From contig PDRW01000038.1 in the NCBI GenBank assembly GCA_002746935.1, positions 21,286 through 85,285 on the forward strand: 64,000 nt of DNA, given 5' to 3'. How positions within the stretch are numbered: position 1 is the stretch's first letter; each line of letters starts with the position of its first letter. A program made the position numbers and the translations under genes. This DNA is from Rhodobacterales bacterium. GTDB lineage: Bacteria; Pseudomonadota; Alphaproteobacteria; Rhodobacterales; Rhodobacteraceae. The notes under the pieces are model-generated. The model was given only the letters and a program-made list of their open reading frames with translations, was not told the DNA's origin and did no database searches. Below are positions 27,887 to 36,254 of this stretch, in pieces.

Positions 27887-29026
27887 ATGGAAACCTGTTG
27901 CGCAGACGTCGCGCGGCCAGAGGCGGCCGTGCCGCCGGACTGGGTGCCCAAGCCGGTCCGGGCCTATCTCGCCCATACCGAGGCGGGCATGTCCATCCGT
28001 GCGCTGGCACGCCGTGCCGGGGTCCATCCCTCAACGGTATTGCGGCAAGTGCGCCGCTGCGAATTGCTGCGCGACGACCCGCTCGCCGACGCGGCGCTCA
28101 CCCGGTTGGGACGTTTCTGGCAGGAACGCTGCGTTCTTCGTCCGGACCAGACCAACAATCAGGATCCGCTGCCTATGCTTGCCCCGATGGAAGACGATCT
28201 GCGCATCGCGCGCGACTCGCTGCGTGTATTGCGCGCAATGCTTGAACCCGAAACCCTGCTGGTGATTGCCGACGGCGTGGAAGACGCCGTGGTGGTGCAC
28301 AATTCCGGCGACGGCCGCCCGGAACGCCGGGCCGTACTGACCCGCGACGTGGCCGAGACGCTGGCGCTCAGAGGCTTCATCGAGGGCAGCACCAAAGGGC
28401 GGATTTCGCGCTATGTCATTACCGCGGGCGGGCGGGCCGAGGCGCGCCGGCTGATGGCCGAGAGTGAATCGCGCCGGGCTTCGGCGCGCGGCAATGCCGA
28501 AGACACCGACGTGATCGACGCGGGCGGGATGTTTCTTGCGCCGGAGCGCCGCCGGCAAGGGCAAAAGGCGCGCAGCGCCGGGGCGGAAACGCCGCTGTCG
28601 GTGCTGGCGCGCCGCAAACGCGGCTCTGGCGGGGCCTGGCTCACCCCGGAGCTGGTGGCCGCGGGCATGCGCTTCCGCGAGACCTGGGAGATCGCCCAGA
28701 TCGGCGGCGAACTCACCCGCGACTGGGGCAAGCTGATGGCCGGGCGGGTGTCGTCCGGTCACGCCCGGGTCGCGGCCCATGCCGGGAGCGCCGCGACCCG
28801 GCGGCTGGAAGCCGAACAGGATCTGGCCGCGGCCATCAATGCGCTCGGTCCCGATCTGGCCGAAACCGTCGTCATGGCGGTCTGCCGGGAACAGGGCATG
28901 GAAGACATCGAAGAGCGCCTCGACTATCCGGCGCGTTCCGGCAAGATCGTGTTGCGCATCGCCCTGGCCACGCTCCTGCGGCACTACGCCGAAACCGGAG
29001 CGGACGGCTACGATCTGGTCTATTGA
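27887..29026 (+). CDS. DUF6456 helix-turn-helix protein
   Basis: 379 residues from ATG 27887 (METCCADVARPEAAVPPDWV). A helix-turn-helix is visible near residues 30-60 (GMSIRALARRAGVHPSTVLR QVRR read in two parts: GMSIRALARRAGVHPS, TVLRQVRR). The central part has RRAVLTRDVAETLALRGFIE and a winged-helix-like SRYVITAGGRAEARRL. The C-terminal DUF6456 domain spans about 250-379 (GGAWLTPELVAAGMRFRETW, DWGKLMAGRVSSGH, AETVVMAVCREQGMEDIEER). It is probably a DNA-binding regulator; targets unknown. Twenty-eight further codons upstream are open (27803) and the true start could lie there. Confidence 0.8.
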   Translation: METCCADVARPEAAVPPDWVPKPVRAYLAHTEAGMSIRALARRAGVHPSTVLRQVRRCELLRDDPLADAALTRLGRFWQERCVLRPDQTNNQDPLPMLAPMEDDLRIARDSLRVLRAMLEPETLLVIADGVEDAVVVHNSGDGRPERRAVLTRDVAETLALRGFIEGSTKGRISRYVITAGGRAEARRLMAESESRRASARGNAEDTDVIDAGGMFLAPERRRQGQKARSAGAETPLSVLARRKRGSGGAWLTPELVAAGMRFRETWEIAQIGGELTRDWGKLMAGRVSSGHARVAAHAGSAATRRLEAEQDLAAAINALGPDLAETVVMAVCREQGMEDIEERLDYPARSGKIVLRIALATLLRHYAETGADGYDLVY

Positions 29027-29237
29027 GCCCTGGCGGGGCCGGTTGCGGAACGCCGCCCGACCGATGGGCCCGGCCCCGCCTTGGAAAGGTGACCACGCGG
29101 TCGTTTGCGGTGCCCCCGACAGCGGAGGCGCAGGACGGCGCCGCAGCCCCGTTTCCGCAGCCCCGTTTCCCATGTGTTGTCCGGCGTCGGTCCGGGGCGT
29201 TTGCTGCGGCTTTCCGGGCGTTTTACCCTGCCATAAC

Positions 29238-29321
29238 AATATGTTGAACGACATATTCAAATTCCATTATTCCGGAATTCCGGACTAATGGAATACCGGG
29301 CTTCAGGGCTTCAGGGCTTCA
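29238..29321. promoter_or_regulatory. Palindromes and 8-bp repeats in the phoR leader
   Basis: The 455-nt gap before phoR contains AATATGT-6-ACATATT (29238-29257), then ATTCCATTA (29261-29269) paired with TAATGGAAT (29286-29294) around TTCCGGAATTCCGGA, then three copies of GGGCTTCA (29298-29321). The palindromes are AT-rich islands in GC-rich DNA and may be protein-binding sites or a promoter. They do not match the PHO box found before pstS. Confidence 0.5.
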
Positions 29322-29481
29322 GGGCTTTGAGGCCCGTGGGCAGCCCTGTGCTCAGCCCGGCGCCGGACAGGCTCCGGCACCGCAAGAGGGGTGGTTCCTG
29401 CCGCATTCCGCATCCCGTCGCGCGCCGGGCAGCCCTTGCAACGGGGCTCACAACAGGGGTTTACAACCGGGGCTGAGCTGC

Positions 29482-30552
29482 ATGAAGCTCCCGGCGCCGC
29501 TGAAGGAGCCCGCGCCGATGACCCCGCAGGACATACTCACCGCCGTTCCGCTGCCCTGCGCCCATGTGGCCGCCGACGGGCGGATCCGTGCGATCAACGA
29601 GCCGCTGGCGCGGATGTTCGGCGCTGAAATCCGTGGCCGCCACTACGTCACCGCCTTCCGCCAGCCGGCGCTGCTCGACCGGATCGAGCGGGCGCTGGAG
29701 GAAAGGGAACGGACCAGCGGCACCTATATCGGCCAGCAGGCGGGGCGCGACACCACCCATGAGGTGACGATTTCGCCGATCGCCGGGGGCGGGCGGGCGC
29801 CGGGCGTAGTGGTCTGTTTCGAGGACATCACCCATCTCGCCGAGGCCGGGGAACGGCGGTCGGAATTCGTTGCCAATGTGAGCCACGAGCTGCGCACACC
29901 GCTGACCGCCATCACCGGTTTCATCGAGACCCTGCGCGGCCCGGCGCGCGACGATCCGGCGGCGCGCGAGCGGTTTCTGGTCATCATGGAGCGCGAGGCG
30001 CGGCGGATGAACCGGCTGGTGGACGATCTGTTGTCGCTGTCGCGGGTCGAGGATGTGGAGCGGGTGCGGCCGCTGGATATGGTCGATGTGGCGGCGCTGG
30101 TGGAGGCGGCGGCCTCGGGGCTGGCGCCGCAGGCGGCGCTGCGCGGGGTGCGGGTCGAGGTCACCGGCTGCGAGGAGGAACAGCTGGCCCCGGGCGACGC
30201 CGACCAGCTCACCCAGGTTTTCACCAATCTGGTTGAAAACGCGATCAAATACGGCCGCGAAGGCGGGCGGGTGCAGGTGCGGCTTGAGCGGCTGCGCGGC
30301 ACCGCGGTGCTCAAGGGGGCGGGGCTTCGGCTGTCGGTCAGGGACGACGGCGAGGGCATCGACCCGCGCCATCTCGCCCGTCTCACCGAACGGTTCTACC
30401 GGGTCGATTCGCACCGGTCGCGCGGCATGGGCGGCACCGGGCTGGGGCTGGCGATCGTCAAGCATATCGTCAACCGCCACCGCGGGCGGCTGCGGATCGA
30501 GAGCGTGCCGGGCGCGGGGTCGACCTTTGCCGTGTTTCTGCCGCTGGCGTGA
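29482..30552 (+). CDS. phoR: Phosphate regulon sensor histidine kinase PhoR
   Basis: 356 residues. A PAS domain (residues about 15-115: LPCAHVAADGRIRAINEPLA) is followed by the dimerisation and phospho-acceptor motif FVANVSHELRTPLTAITGFI (His) and an HATPase with N box VFTNLVENAIKYG, G1 VRDDGEGID and G2 GMGGTGLGLAIVKHIV. No transmembrane segment is visible; the N-terminal membrane helices of E. coli PhoR are missing, as in several alphaproteobacterial homologues. It sits upstream of pstSCAB-phoU-phoB, which fixes its role. ATG at 29482 gives MKLPAPLKEPAPM; the Met at 29518 is an alternative start. Confidence 0.92.
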   Translation: MKLPAPLKEPAPMTPQDILTAVPLPCAHVAADGRIRAINEPLARMFGAEIRGRHYVTAFRQPALLDRIERALEERERTSGTYIGQQAGRDTTHEVTISPIAGGGRAPGVVVCFEDITHLAEAGERRSEFVANVSHELRTPLTAITGFIETLRGPARDDPAARERFLVIMEREARRMNRLVDDLLSLSRVEDVERVRPLDMVDVAALVEAAASGLAPQAALRGVRVEVTGCEEEQLAPGDADQLTQVFTNLVENAIKYGREGGRVQVRLERLRGTAVLKGAGLRLSVRDDGEGIDPRHLARLTERFYRVDSHRSRGMGGTGLGLAIVKHIVNRHRGRLRIESVPGAGSTFAVFLPLA

Positions 30553-30586
30553 GCGGGGCGGGGCGGGCTGGCTTTCATGCTGTGTT

Positions 30587-30610
30587 GAGTATTTTCCCAG
30601 GAAAAAGGGG
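30587..30610 (-). repeat. Dispersed hairpin repeat, partial copy 2
   Basis: GAGTATTTTCCCAGGAAAAA GGGG matches the conserved A/T arm of the repeat family in the minus orientation, but the GC-rich hairpin half is absent. It lies 35 nt after the phoR stop. Confidence 0.7.
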
Positions 30611-30742
30611 GATTCGGGGCCGGGGTGGCCCGCGCGGCGGTTTGGCGGGCGGTTTGACGGTGGGGGCAGCGCTTTTCCTCGGGGCGGTTTCTGTACCTGC
30701 AAGGCCCAGGCTCGTGACAATCCCAGGGCCATCCGGGGGATT

Positions 30743-30775
30743 TGTTACAAAGCTGTTACACCCCTGGCCTAGAAA
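30743..30775 (+). promoter_or_regulatory. PHO box and -10 element of pstS
   Basis: Two exact direct repeats TGTTACA (30743-30749 and 30754-30760) separated by four bases form the PhoB-binding layout known from E. coli (CTGTCAT-N4-CTGTCAT; alphaproteobacterial versions often read TGTTACA/TGTAACA). Ten bases downstream is TAGAAA (30770-30775), placed as the -10 of a PhoB-activated promoter in which the PHO box replaces the -35. The pstS start follows 90 nt later. Confidence 0.8.
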
Positions 30776-30865
30776 TCTGGTGCGCGGCGCCACGGCCTGC
30801 GCCGCCGGACGCCCGCAAGGCGGCCGCGCCGATGACACCCGATGACACAGCCTCAGGAGACAGAC

Positions 30866-31897
30866 ATGTCCTTCGTCAAACTGACCGCCTCGACGCTGGC
30901 GATTGCCGCCGTTTCGGCCACCGCCGCCGCGGCCCGTGACCAGGTTCAGGTCGCCGGTTCATCCACCGTGCTGCCCTATGCCTCCATCGTGGCCGAAGCC
31001 TTCGGCGAAAACTTCGACTTTCCCACCCCGGTGGTGGAATCGGGCGGCTCTTCGGCGGGGCTGAAGAAGTTCTGTCAGGGGGTTGGCGAAGAGACCATCG
31101 ACATCGCCAATGCCTCGCGCCGGATCCGCGACAAGGAGATCAAGGCCTGTGCCGAAGCGGGGGTGACCGGGATCATCGAGGTGCGGATCGGCTATGACGG
31201 CATCGTCTTTGCCTCGCAGCTTGACGGGCCGGCCTATACCGCCTTCACCCAGGCGGATATTTTCAACGCGCTGGCGCCGAAGGTGATGGTGGACGGCGCG
31301 CTGGTCGACAACCCGCACCGGAAATGGTCGGACGTCAACCCCGACCTTCCGGCGGAAGACATCCTTGCCTTCATCCCCGGCACCAAGCACGGCACCCGGG
31401 AAGTGTTCGAGGAGAAGGTGATTGCCGCCGGCTGCGAGGCCACCGGCGCTTTCGAGGCGATGAAGGCGGCGGGGATGTCGGAGGACGAGGCCGAGGATGC
31501 CTGTCTCGAGGTTCACAGCGACGGCCGGTCGGTGGATATTGACGGCGATTACACCGAGACCCTCGCCTCGATCGACGCCAATGCTCATGCCATCGGGGTG
31601 TTCGGCCTCGCCTTCTACGAGAACAACACCGACAAGCTCAAGGTCGCCACCATGGCCGGTGTCGAGCCCACTACCGAGACCATCGCGTCGGGGGATTATC
31701 CGGTGTCGCGGCCGTTGTTCTTCTATGTGAAAAAGGCCCATATCGGCGTGGTGCCGGGGGTGAAGGATTATGCCGAATTCTTCATCTCCGACGATATGGC
31801 GGGGCCTGACGGGCCGCTGGCGGAATACGGGCTGGTCTCGGACCCGGAGCTTCTGGCGACCCAGGAGGCGGTCGCCGCGGAAGAGACCATGAAGTAG
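30866..31897 (+). CDS. pstS: Phosphate ABC transporter substrate-binding protein
   Basis: 343 residues from ATG 30866 after AGGAGACAGAC. The signal peptide is MSFVKLTASTLAIAAVSATA with cleavage near AAA-RDQV; the phosphate-binding start of the mature protein is VQVAGSSTVLPYASIVAEAF, and ESGGSSAGLKKFCQGVGEET carries further binding residues. It is the periplasmic receptor of the PstSCAB importer. Relatives of this length with the insertion KVMVDGALVDNPHRKWSDVN are common in Rhodobacterales. Behind a PHO box, so induced by phosphate limitation. Confidence 0.95.
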   Translation: MSFVKLTASTLAIAAVSATAAAARDQVQVAGSSTVLPYASIVAEAFGENFDFPTPVVESGGSSAGLKKFCQGVGEETIDIANASRRIRDKEIKACAEAGVTGIIEVRIGYDGIVFASQLDGPAYTAFTQADIFNALAPKVMVDGALVDNPHRKWSDVNPDLPAEDILAFIPGTKHGTREVFEEKVIAAGCEATGAFEAMKAAGMSEDEAEDACLEVHSDGRSVDIDGDYTETLASIDANAHAIGVFGLAFYENNTDKLKVATMAGVEPTTETIASGDYPVSRPLFFYVKKAHIGVVPGVKDYAEFFISDDMAGPDGPLAEYGLVSDPELLATQEAVAAEETMK

Positions 31898-31905
31898 GCT
31901 TTTCC

Positions 31906-31950
31906 GGGCAATGCGGGGGCGGTGCGCACCGGCGCGCTCCCGCATTGCCC
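31906..31950 (+). terminator. Hairpin between pstS and pstC (partial terminator or mRNA stabiliser)
   Basis: Perfect 12-bp arms GGGCAATGCGGG (31906-31917) and CCCGCATTGCCC (31939-31950), followed by GCCGGTTGTTCTTC. It lies 9 nt after the pstS stop and 33 nt before pstC. Such hairpins commonly keep binding-protein mRNA levels above those of the membrane subunits. Confidence 0.75.
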
Positions 31951-31982
31951 GCCGGTTGTTCTTCATCTGAACGGGGGCGCAT

Positions 31983-33512
31983 ATGTCGCCATTCTGGCTT
32001 CTCCTCAGCGTTTTCCTGCTGGCGGTCATCGGTTTCGTGCTCGGGCGCCGGCGCGCGCTCGCGAGCGTCGACGATCCGCGCAAGCTGCATTCCCGCCCGG
32101 CCTATTACGGCGCTCACCTCGCCATGCTGACCTTCGTGCCGGCGGTGCTGCTGCTCGGGGCCTGGCTGGTGGCGCAGCCGCTGGCCATCGACCGGGTGGT
32201 CGCGGGCAACCTCCCCGAAAGCGTCCGGGCCGATACGGGGGCCGATACGGGGGCCGATACAGGGGCCGATACGGGGGCGGATACGGGGGCCGACAAGGGG
32301 GCGCTCAGCCTCATCATGTCGGATGTGCAAAGGGTCGCCCACGGGCTCGATACGGCGGTGGCCCGCGGCGTGCTGAGCCGGGCCGAGGCGCGCGCGCTTG
32401 ACGCCGGCACCGACGACATTCGCGGGCTGCTCGGCGGCATCGGGGTGGCGCTTGGCGCGGAGGTGAAGCCGGAGGTTCTGGCGGCGGCGCAGAGCTACCG
32501 GCGGCTGGCGAAGAGTGGCGCGTGGGCGATGAGCCTCGTGGTGCTGGCGCTGGCGCTGGCGGGGCTGGGCTGGGCCTGGCGCCGCACCGACGGCCGATTG
32601 CGCGCCCGCAACCGGGTCGAGGCCGGGATCCTCTGGCTGCTGATCGCGGCGGCCACGGTGGCGATCCTGACCACCGTGGGCATCGTGCTGTCGCTGCTGT
32701 TCAACGCCATCGAGTTCTTCCGGCTCTATCCGGCGGGGGCGTTTTTCACCTCGCTGGAATGGGCGCCGAGTTTCTCCGGGCGGGGCGGGGCCTCGGAGCT
32801 CGGGATCCTGCCGCTTCTCTGGGGTACCTTCTACATCTCGCTGATCGCGCTGCTGGTGGCGGTGCCGATCGGGCTTTATGCCGCCGTCTATCTCTCGGAA
32901 TACGCGAGCCCAAGGCTGCGCAGCTTTGCCAAGCCGCTTCTGGAGGTGCTCGCGGGGATTCCGACCATTGTTTATGGCCTGTTCGCGCTGCTCACCGTGG
33001 GGCCGCTGCTGCTCGGCGTTTTCGGCAACGAGGGGCTGGGCTGGATGAGCGGGGGCAGGGCGGTGATGACCGCGGGGATCACCATGGGGGTGATGCTCAT
33101 TCCCTTCGTCTCGTCGCTTTCCGACGACATCATCAACGCGGTGCCGCAGGCGCTGCGCGACGGCTCCTACGGGCTCGGGGCGACGCGCTCGGAGACCGTG
33201 CGCCATGTGATCCTGCCGGCGGCGCTGCCGGGCATCGTCGGTGCGGTGCTGCTGGCGGCCTCGCGGGCCATCGGCGAGACCATGATCGTGGTGATGGGGG
33301 CGGGGGCCGCGGCGCGGATGAGCCTCAACCCGTTCGAGGCGATGACCACCGTGACCGCGAAGATCGTCAGCCAGCTCACCGGCGACAGCGATTTCGCCTC
33401 GCCCGAGGCGCTGGTGGCCTTCGCCCTGGGGATGACGCTGTTTGTCGTCACCCTCGGGCTCAACGTGCTCGCGCTCTATATCGTGCGCAAATACCGGGAG
33501 CAGTACGAATGA
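31983..33512 (+). CDS. pstC: Phosphate ABC transporter permease PstC (large form)
   Basis: 509 residues, longer than the ~320 of E. coli PstC because of the N-terminal extension normal for alphaproteobacteria (MSPFWLLLSVFLLAVIGFVL, then a periplasmic or loop region to about 170). The permease core is intact: YISLIALLVAVPIGLYAAVY, LLEVLAGIPTIVYGLFALLT and the EAA-type loop YGLGATRSETVRHVILPAAL. Residues about 83-106 are a repeat of ADTG encoded by six 12-bp units, absent from relatives as far as I recall. Its stop overlaps the pstA start (ATGA). Confidence 0.93.
   Translation: MSPFWLLLSVFLLAVIGFVLGRRRALASVDDPRKLHSRPAYYGAHLAMLTFVPAVLLLGAWLVAQPLAIDRVVAGNLPESVRADTGADTGADTGADTGADTGADKGALSLIMSDVQRVAHGLDTAVARGVLSRAEARALDAGTDDIRGLLGGIGVALGAEVKPEVLAAAQSYRRLAKSGAWAMSLVVLALALAGLGWAWRRTDGRLRARNRVEAGILWLLIAAATVAILTTVGIVLSLLFNAIEFFRLYPAGAFFTSLEWAPSFSGRGGASELGILPLLWGTFYISLIALLVAVPIGLYAAVYLSEYASPRLRSFAKPLLEVLAGIPTIVYGLFALLTVGPLLLGVFGNEGLGWMSGGRAVMTAGITMGVMLIPFVSSLSDDIINAVPQALRDGSYGLGATRSETVRHVILPAALPGIVGAVLLAASRAIGETMIVVMGAGAAARMSLNPFEAMTTVTAKIVSQLTGDSDFASPEALVAFALGMTLFVVTLGLNVLALYIVRKYREQYE
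32229..32300 (+). repeat. In-frame 12-bp VNTR in pstC
   Basis: Six tandem units of GCCGATACGGGG with a few substitutions, coding for (Ala-Asp-Thr-Gly) repeats and ending Ala-Asp-Lys-Gly. Because the unit is a multiple of three, copy-number change alters loop length but keeps the frame. Confidence 0.92.
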
Positions 33513-34653
33513 CCGACGCGCCCCAGACGCCCGAAACCGGTGCCCCGCCGCGCCGCACCCGCTCGCTCTATGACACCGACGCCCGCACCCGTCGCCGCAA
33601 CGCCGCCGAGACGCGGTTCCGCGCCTATGGCATCGCCGCCATTGCCACCGGGCTGGTGTTCCTCGTGGTGCTGCTGGCCTCGATCGTCTGGAACGGGCTG
33701 CCCGCCTTCACCCAGACCTACATCACCTTGCAGGTCGAGCTGCCCGAGGAGAAGCTCGACAAGTCCGGCACCCGCGACCTTGAAGTGATGAAGAAGGTTT
33801 CCACCTTCGGCTACAACCCGCTGCTGGACGCGGCGCTGGCGCAGGCGCTGGCGGAGAACGGCATCGAGAACCCGTTCCCCAAGGCCAAGGCGCTGCGCAA
33901 GATGCTCTCGGCCTCGGCCGCGGCGGAGCTGCGTGAAGCGGTGCTGGCGGATCCGGGGCTGGTCGGACAGAGTGTCAGCTTCCGCCTGCTGGCCTCCAGC
34001 CGGGTCGACGGCTACCTCAAGGGCCGGGTGACCCGGGACGCGCTGGCCCGCGACAAGAACCTCGATCCGGCGCATCTCGATCTGGTCGACGCGCTGCGCG
34101 ACGCGGGCGTGGTGCGGAAAACGTTCAACTGGGGCTTCATCTTCGGCGCCGACGCCTCCGAGAGCCGCCCCGAAGCCGCCGGGATCGGGGTGTCGATGCT
34201 GGGGTCGCTGTTCATGATGCTGGTGGTGCTGGCGCTGGCGCTGCCGATCGGCGTGGCGGCCTCGATCTATCTGTGCCGCCCTCGATCCGCGAGGCGGCGC
34301 TGGGCGTCGGCGCCTCGAAGATGCAGACGGTGTTTCACCATGTGCTGCCGCTGGCGATGCCCGGCATCCTCACCGGCACCATCATCGGCCTTGCGCAGGC
34401 CCTCGGCGAGACCGCGCCGCTGCTTCTGATCGGCATGGTGGGCTTCATCGCCTCCAACGCGCCCGACACGCTCGCCGGCGGCTTTCTCGCGCCCAACTCG
34501 GCCATGCCCGCGCAGATCTACGAATGGGCCAAACGCGCCGACCCGGCCTATTACGAACGCGCCTGGGGCGGGATAATCGTCCTGCTGCTGTTCCTGCTGG
34601 CGATGAACGTGGTTGCGGTGATCCTGCGCCGCCGTTTCGAGCGCCGCTGGTAA
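33509..34653 (+). pseudogene. pstA: Phosphate ABC transporter permease PstA, internally deleted and frameshifted
   Basis: The first part reads normally from ATG 33509 (MTDAPQTPETGAPPRRTRSL), through a membrane helix (IATGLVFLVVLLASIVWNGL) and the long alphaproteobacterial periplasmic loop, to VLALALPIGVAASIYL at 34273. In intact PstA the next ~70 residues form two membrane helices and lead to the EAA-loop motif AVPPSIREAALGVGASK. Here VPPSIREAALGVGASKMQTV follows at once, in a different frame (34273 onward), and continues to the normal C terminus ([14 protein letters not shown], stop 34653). The first frame ends after a nonsense tail at about 34429. So a piece was lost and the frame broken. 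Either a true null allele or an assembly/sequencing error in the junction. Confidence 0.9.
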
Positions 34654-34672
34654 GGGCAGGGGGCCCAGGCAT

Positions 34673-35470
34673 ATGAACGACACAATCGAAGGACGCACCC
34701 CGGTGGAGCACAGTGAAATGAAATTCCAGGCCCGCGGCGTGCAGGTGTTCTACGGCGACACCCACGCCATCAAGGATGTGAATGTCGACATCCTCGACAA
34801 GACCGTCACCGCCTTCATCGGGCCTTCGGGCTGCGGCAAGACCACCTTTCTGCGCTGCCTCAACCGGATGAACGACACCATCCCGATCTGCCGGGTGGAG
34901 GGCGATATCCGCCTCGACGGCGAGGACATCAACCACTCCGACGTGGACCCGGTGCAGCTGCGTGCCCGCGTCGGCATGGTGTTCCAGAAGCCGAACCCGT
35001 TTCCGAAGTCGATCTACGACAACATCGCCTATGGGCCGCGCATCCACGGGCTGGCGCGGGGCAAGGCGGAGCTCGACGACATCGTCGAGCAATCCCTGCG
35101 CCGCGGCGCGCTCTGGGACGAGGTGAAAGACCGCCTGAACGCCCCCGGCACCGGGCTTTCCGGCGGCCAGCAGCAGCGGCTGTGCATTGCCCGGGCCATT
35201 GCCACCGCGCCGGAAGTGCTGCTGATGGACGAGCCCTGTTCGGCGCTCGACCCGATCGCCACCGCCCAGGTGGAAGAGCTGATCGACGAGCTGAGGCAGA
35301 ATTATTCGGTGGTGATCGTCACCCATTCGATGCAGCAGGCGGCGCGGGTCAGCCAGAAGACCGCCTTCTTCCACCTCGGCAGCCTGGTGGAATATGACGA
35401 CACCACCACCATCTTCACCAACCCGCGCGACCCGCGGACCGAAAGCTACATCACCGGCCGGATCGGCTGA
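34673..35470 (+). CDS. pstB: Phosphate ABC transporter ATPase
   Basis: 265 residues. Walker [21 protein letters not shown] loop [20 protein letters not shown], signature [16 protein letters not shown], Walker [16 protein letters not shown] and the switch His in [14 protein letters not shown]. The KPNPFPxSIYDN motif is specific to PstB. ATG at 34673 lies 20 nt after the pstA stop; a second Met ([14 protein letters not shown], residue 16) is an alternative start. The C-terminal [16 protein letters not shown] is normal. It appears intact although its partner PstA is broken. Confidence 0.96.
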   Translation: MNDTIEGRTPVEHSEMKFQARGVQVFYGDTHAIKDVNVDILDKTVTAFIGPSGCGKTTFLRCLNRMNDTIPICRVEGDIRLDGEDINHSDVDPVQLRARVGMVFQKPNPFPKSIYDNIAYGPRIHGLARGKAELDDIVEQSLRRGALWDEVKDRLNAPGTGLSGGQQQRLCIARAIATAPEVLLMDEPCSALDPIATAQVEELIDELRQNYSVVIVTHSMQQAARVSQKTAFFHLGSLVEYDDTTTIFTNPRDPRTESYITGRIG

Positions 35471-35519
35471 GGGGCAGGGGCCGGAAGAGGCAGAGAAGAG
35501 CCCAGAGGAGGCCACAACC

Positions 35520-36254
35520 ATGAACGACCGCAGCCAGCATATCGCCGCCGCCTTCGACCGCGACCTCGAAGAGATCCAGGCCAAGCTGATGAAGATGGGG
35601 GGGCTCGCGGAACAGAACATCCGCCAGGGTGCCAAGGCGCTCAAGAGCCGCGACCTCGACCTTGCCGACAAGGTGCGGCTTGCCGACCTTGAGATCGACA
35701 AGCTGGAAGAGCAGATCACCCTCGACTGCGCCCGGGTCTTCGCCACCCGCCAGCCGATCGCGTCGGATCTGCGTACCGTGCTCACGGTGATGAAGATCGC
35801 CACCAATCTCGAACGCATCGGCGACTACGCCAAGAACATGGCCAAGCGCACCCCGGTGCTCGCCCGGCTGAGCCCGATCGAGGGCGCGGCGGGGGCGGTG
35901 AAACGCATGGCCAAGGAAGTGCGGCTGATGCTCTCGGACGTGCTCGACGCCTTCATCCGCCGCGACGCGGACCTCGCCGAACAGGTCCGCCACCGCGATC
36001 TTGAAATCGACCAGATGTACAACGCGCTGTTTCGCGAATTTCTCACCTTCATGATGGAGGATCCGCGCAACATCACCGCCTGCATGCATCTGCACTTCAT
36101 CGCCAAGAACATCGAACGCGCCGGCGATCAGGTGACCTCCATCGCCGACCAGGTGATCTATCTCGCCACCGGCGAATTGCCCGAAGAAAGCCGCCCGAAG
36201 GACACCACCTCCGCCTATGACGTGCAGGAGGGTTTTCGGGAATCGGATGAATGA
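35520..36254 (+). CDS. phoU: Phosphate signalling complex protein PhoU
   Basis: 244 residues from ATG 35520 (MNDRSQHIAAAFDRDLEEIQ), after AGAGGAGGCC. Two PhoU three-helix repeats carry the metal-binding (E/D)xxxD motifs: DLRTVLTVMKIATNLERIGD YAKN (read as LTVMKIATNLERIGDYAKN) and MHLHFIAKNIERAGDQVTSI. PhoU represses the Pho regulon by coupling PstSCAB to PhoR. Its stop overlaps the phoB start by four bases. Confidence 0.96.
   Translation: MNDRSQHIAAAFDRDLEEIQAKLMKMGGLAEQNIRQGAKALKSRDLDLADKVRLADLEIDKLEEQITLDCARVFATRQPIASDLRTVLTVMKIATNLERIGDYAKNMAKRTPVLARLSPIEGAAGAVKRMAKEVRLMLSDVLDAFIRRDADLAEQVRHRDLEIDQMYNALFREFLTFMMEDPRNITACMHLHFIAKNIERAGDQVTSIADQVIYLATGELPEESRPKDTTSAYDVQEGFRESDE

Noticed and set aside
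32229-32300. CRISPR-like array
   Set aside because: Units are contiguous 12-bp repeats without spacers and lie in frame inside pstC.
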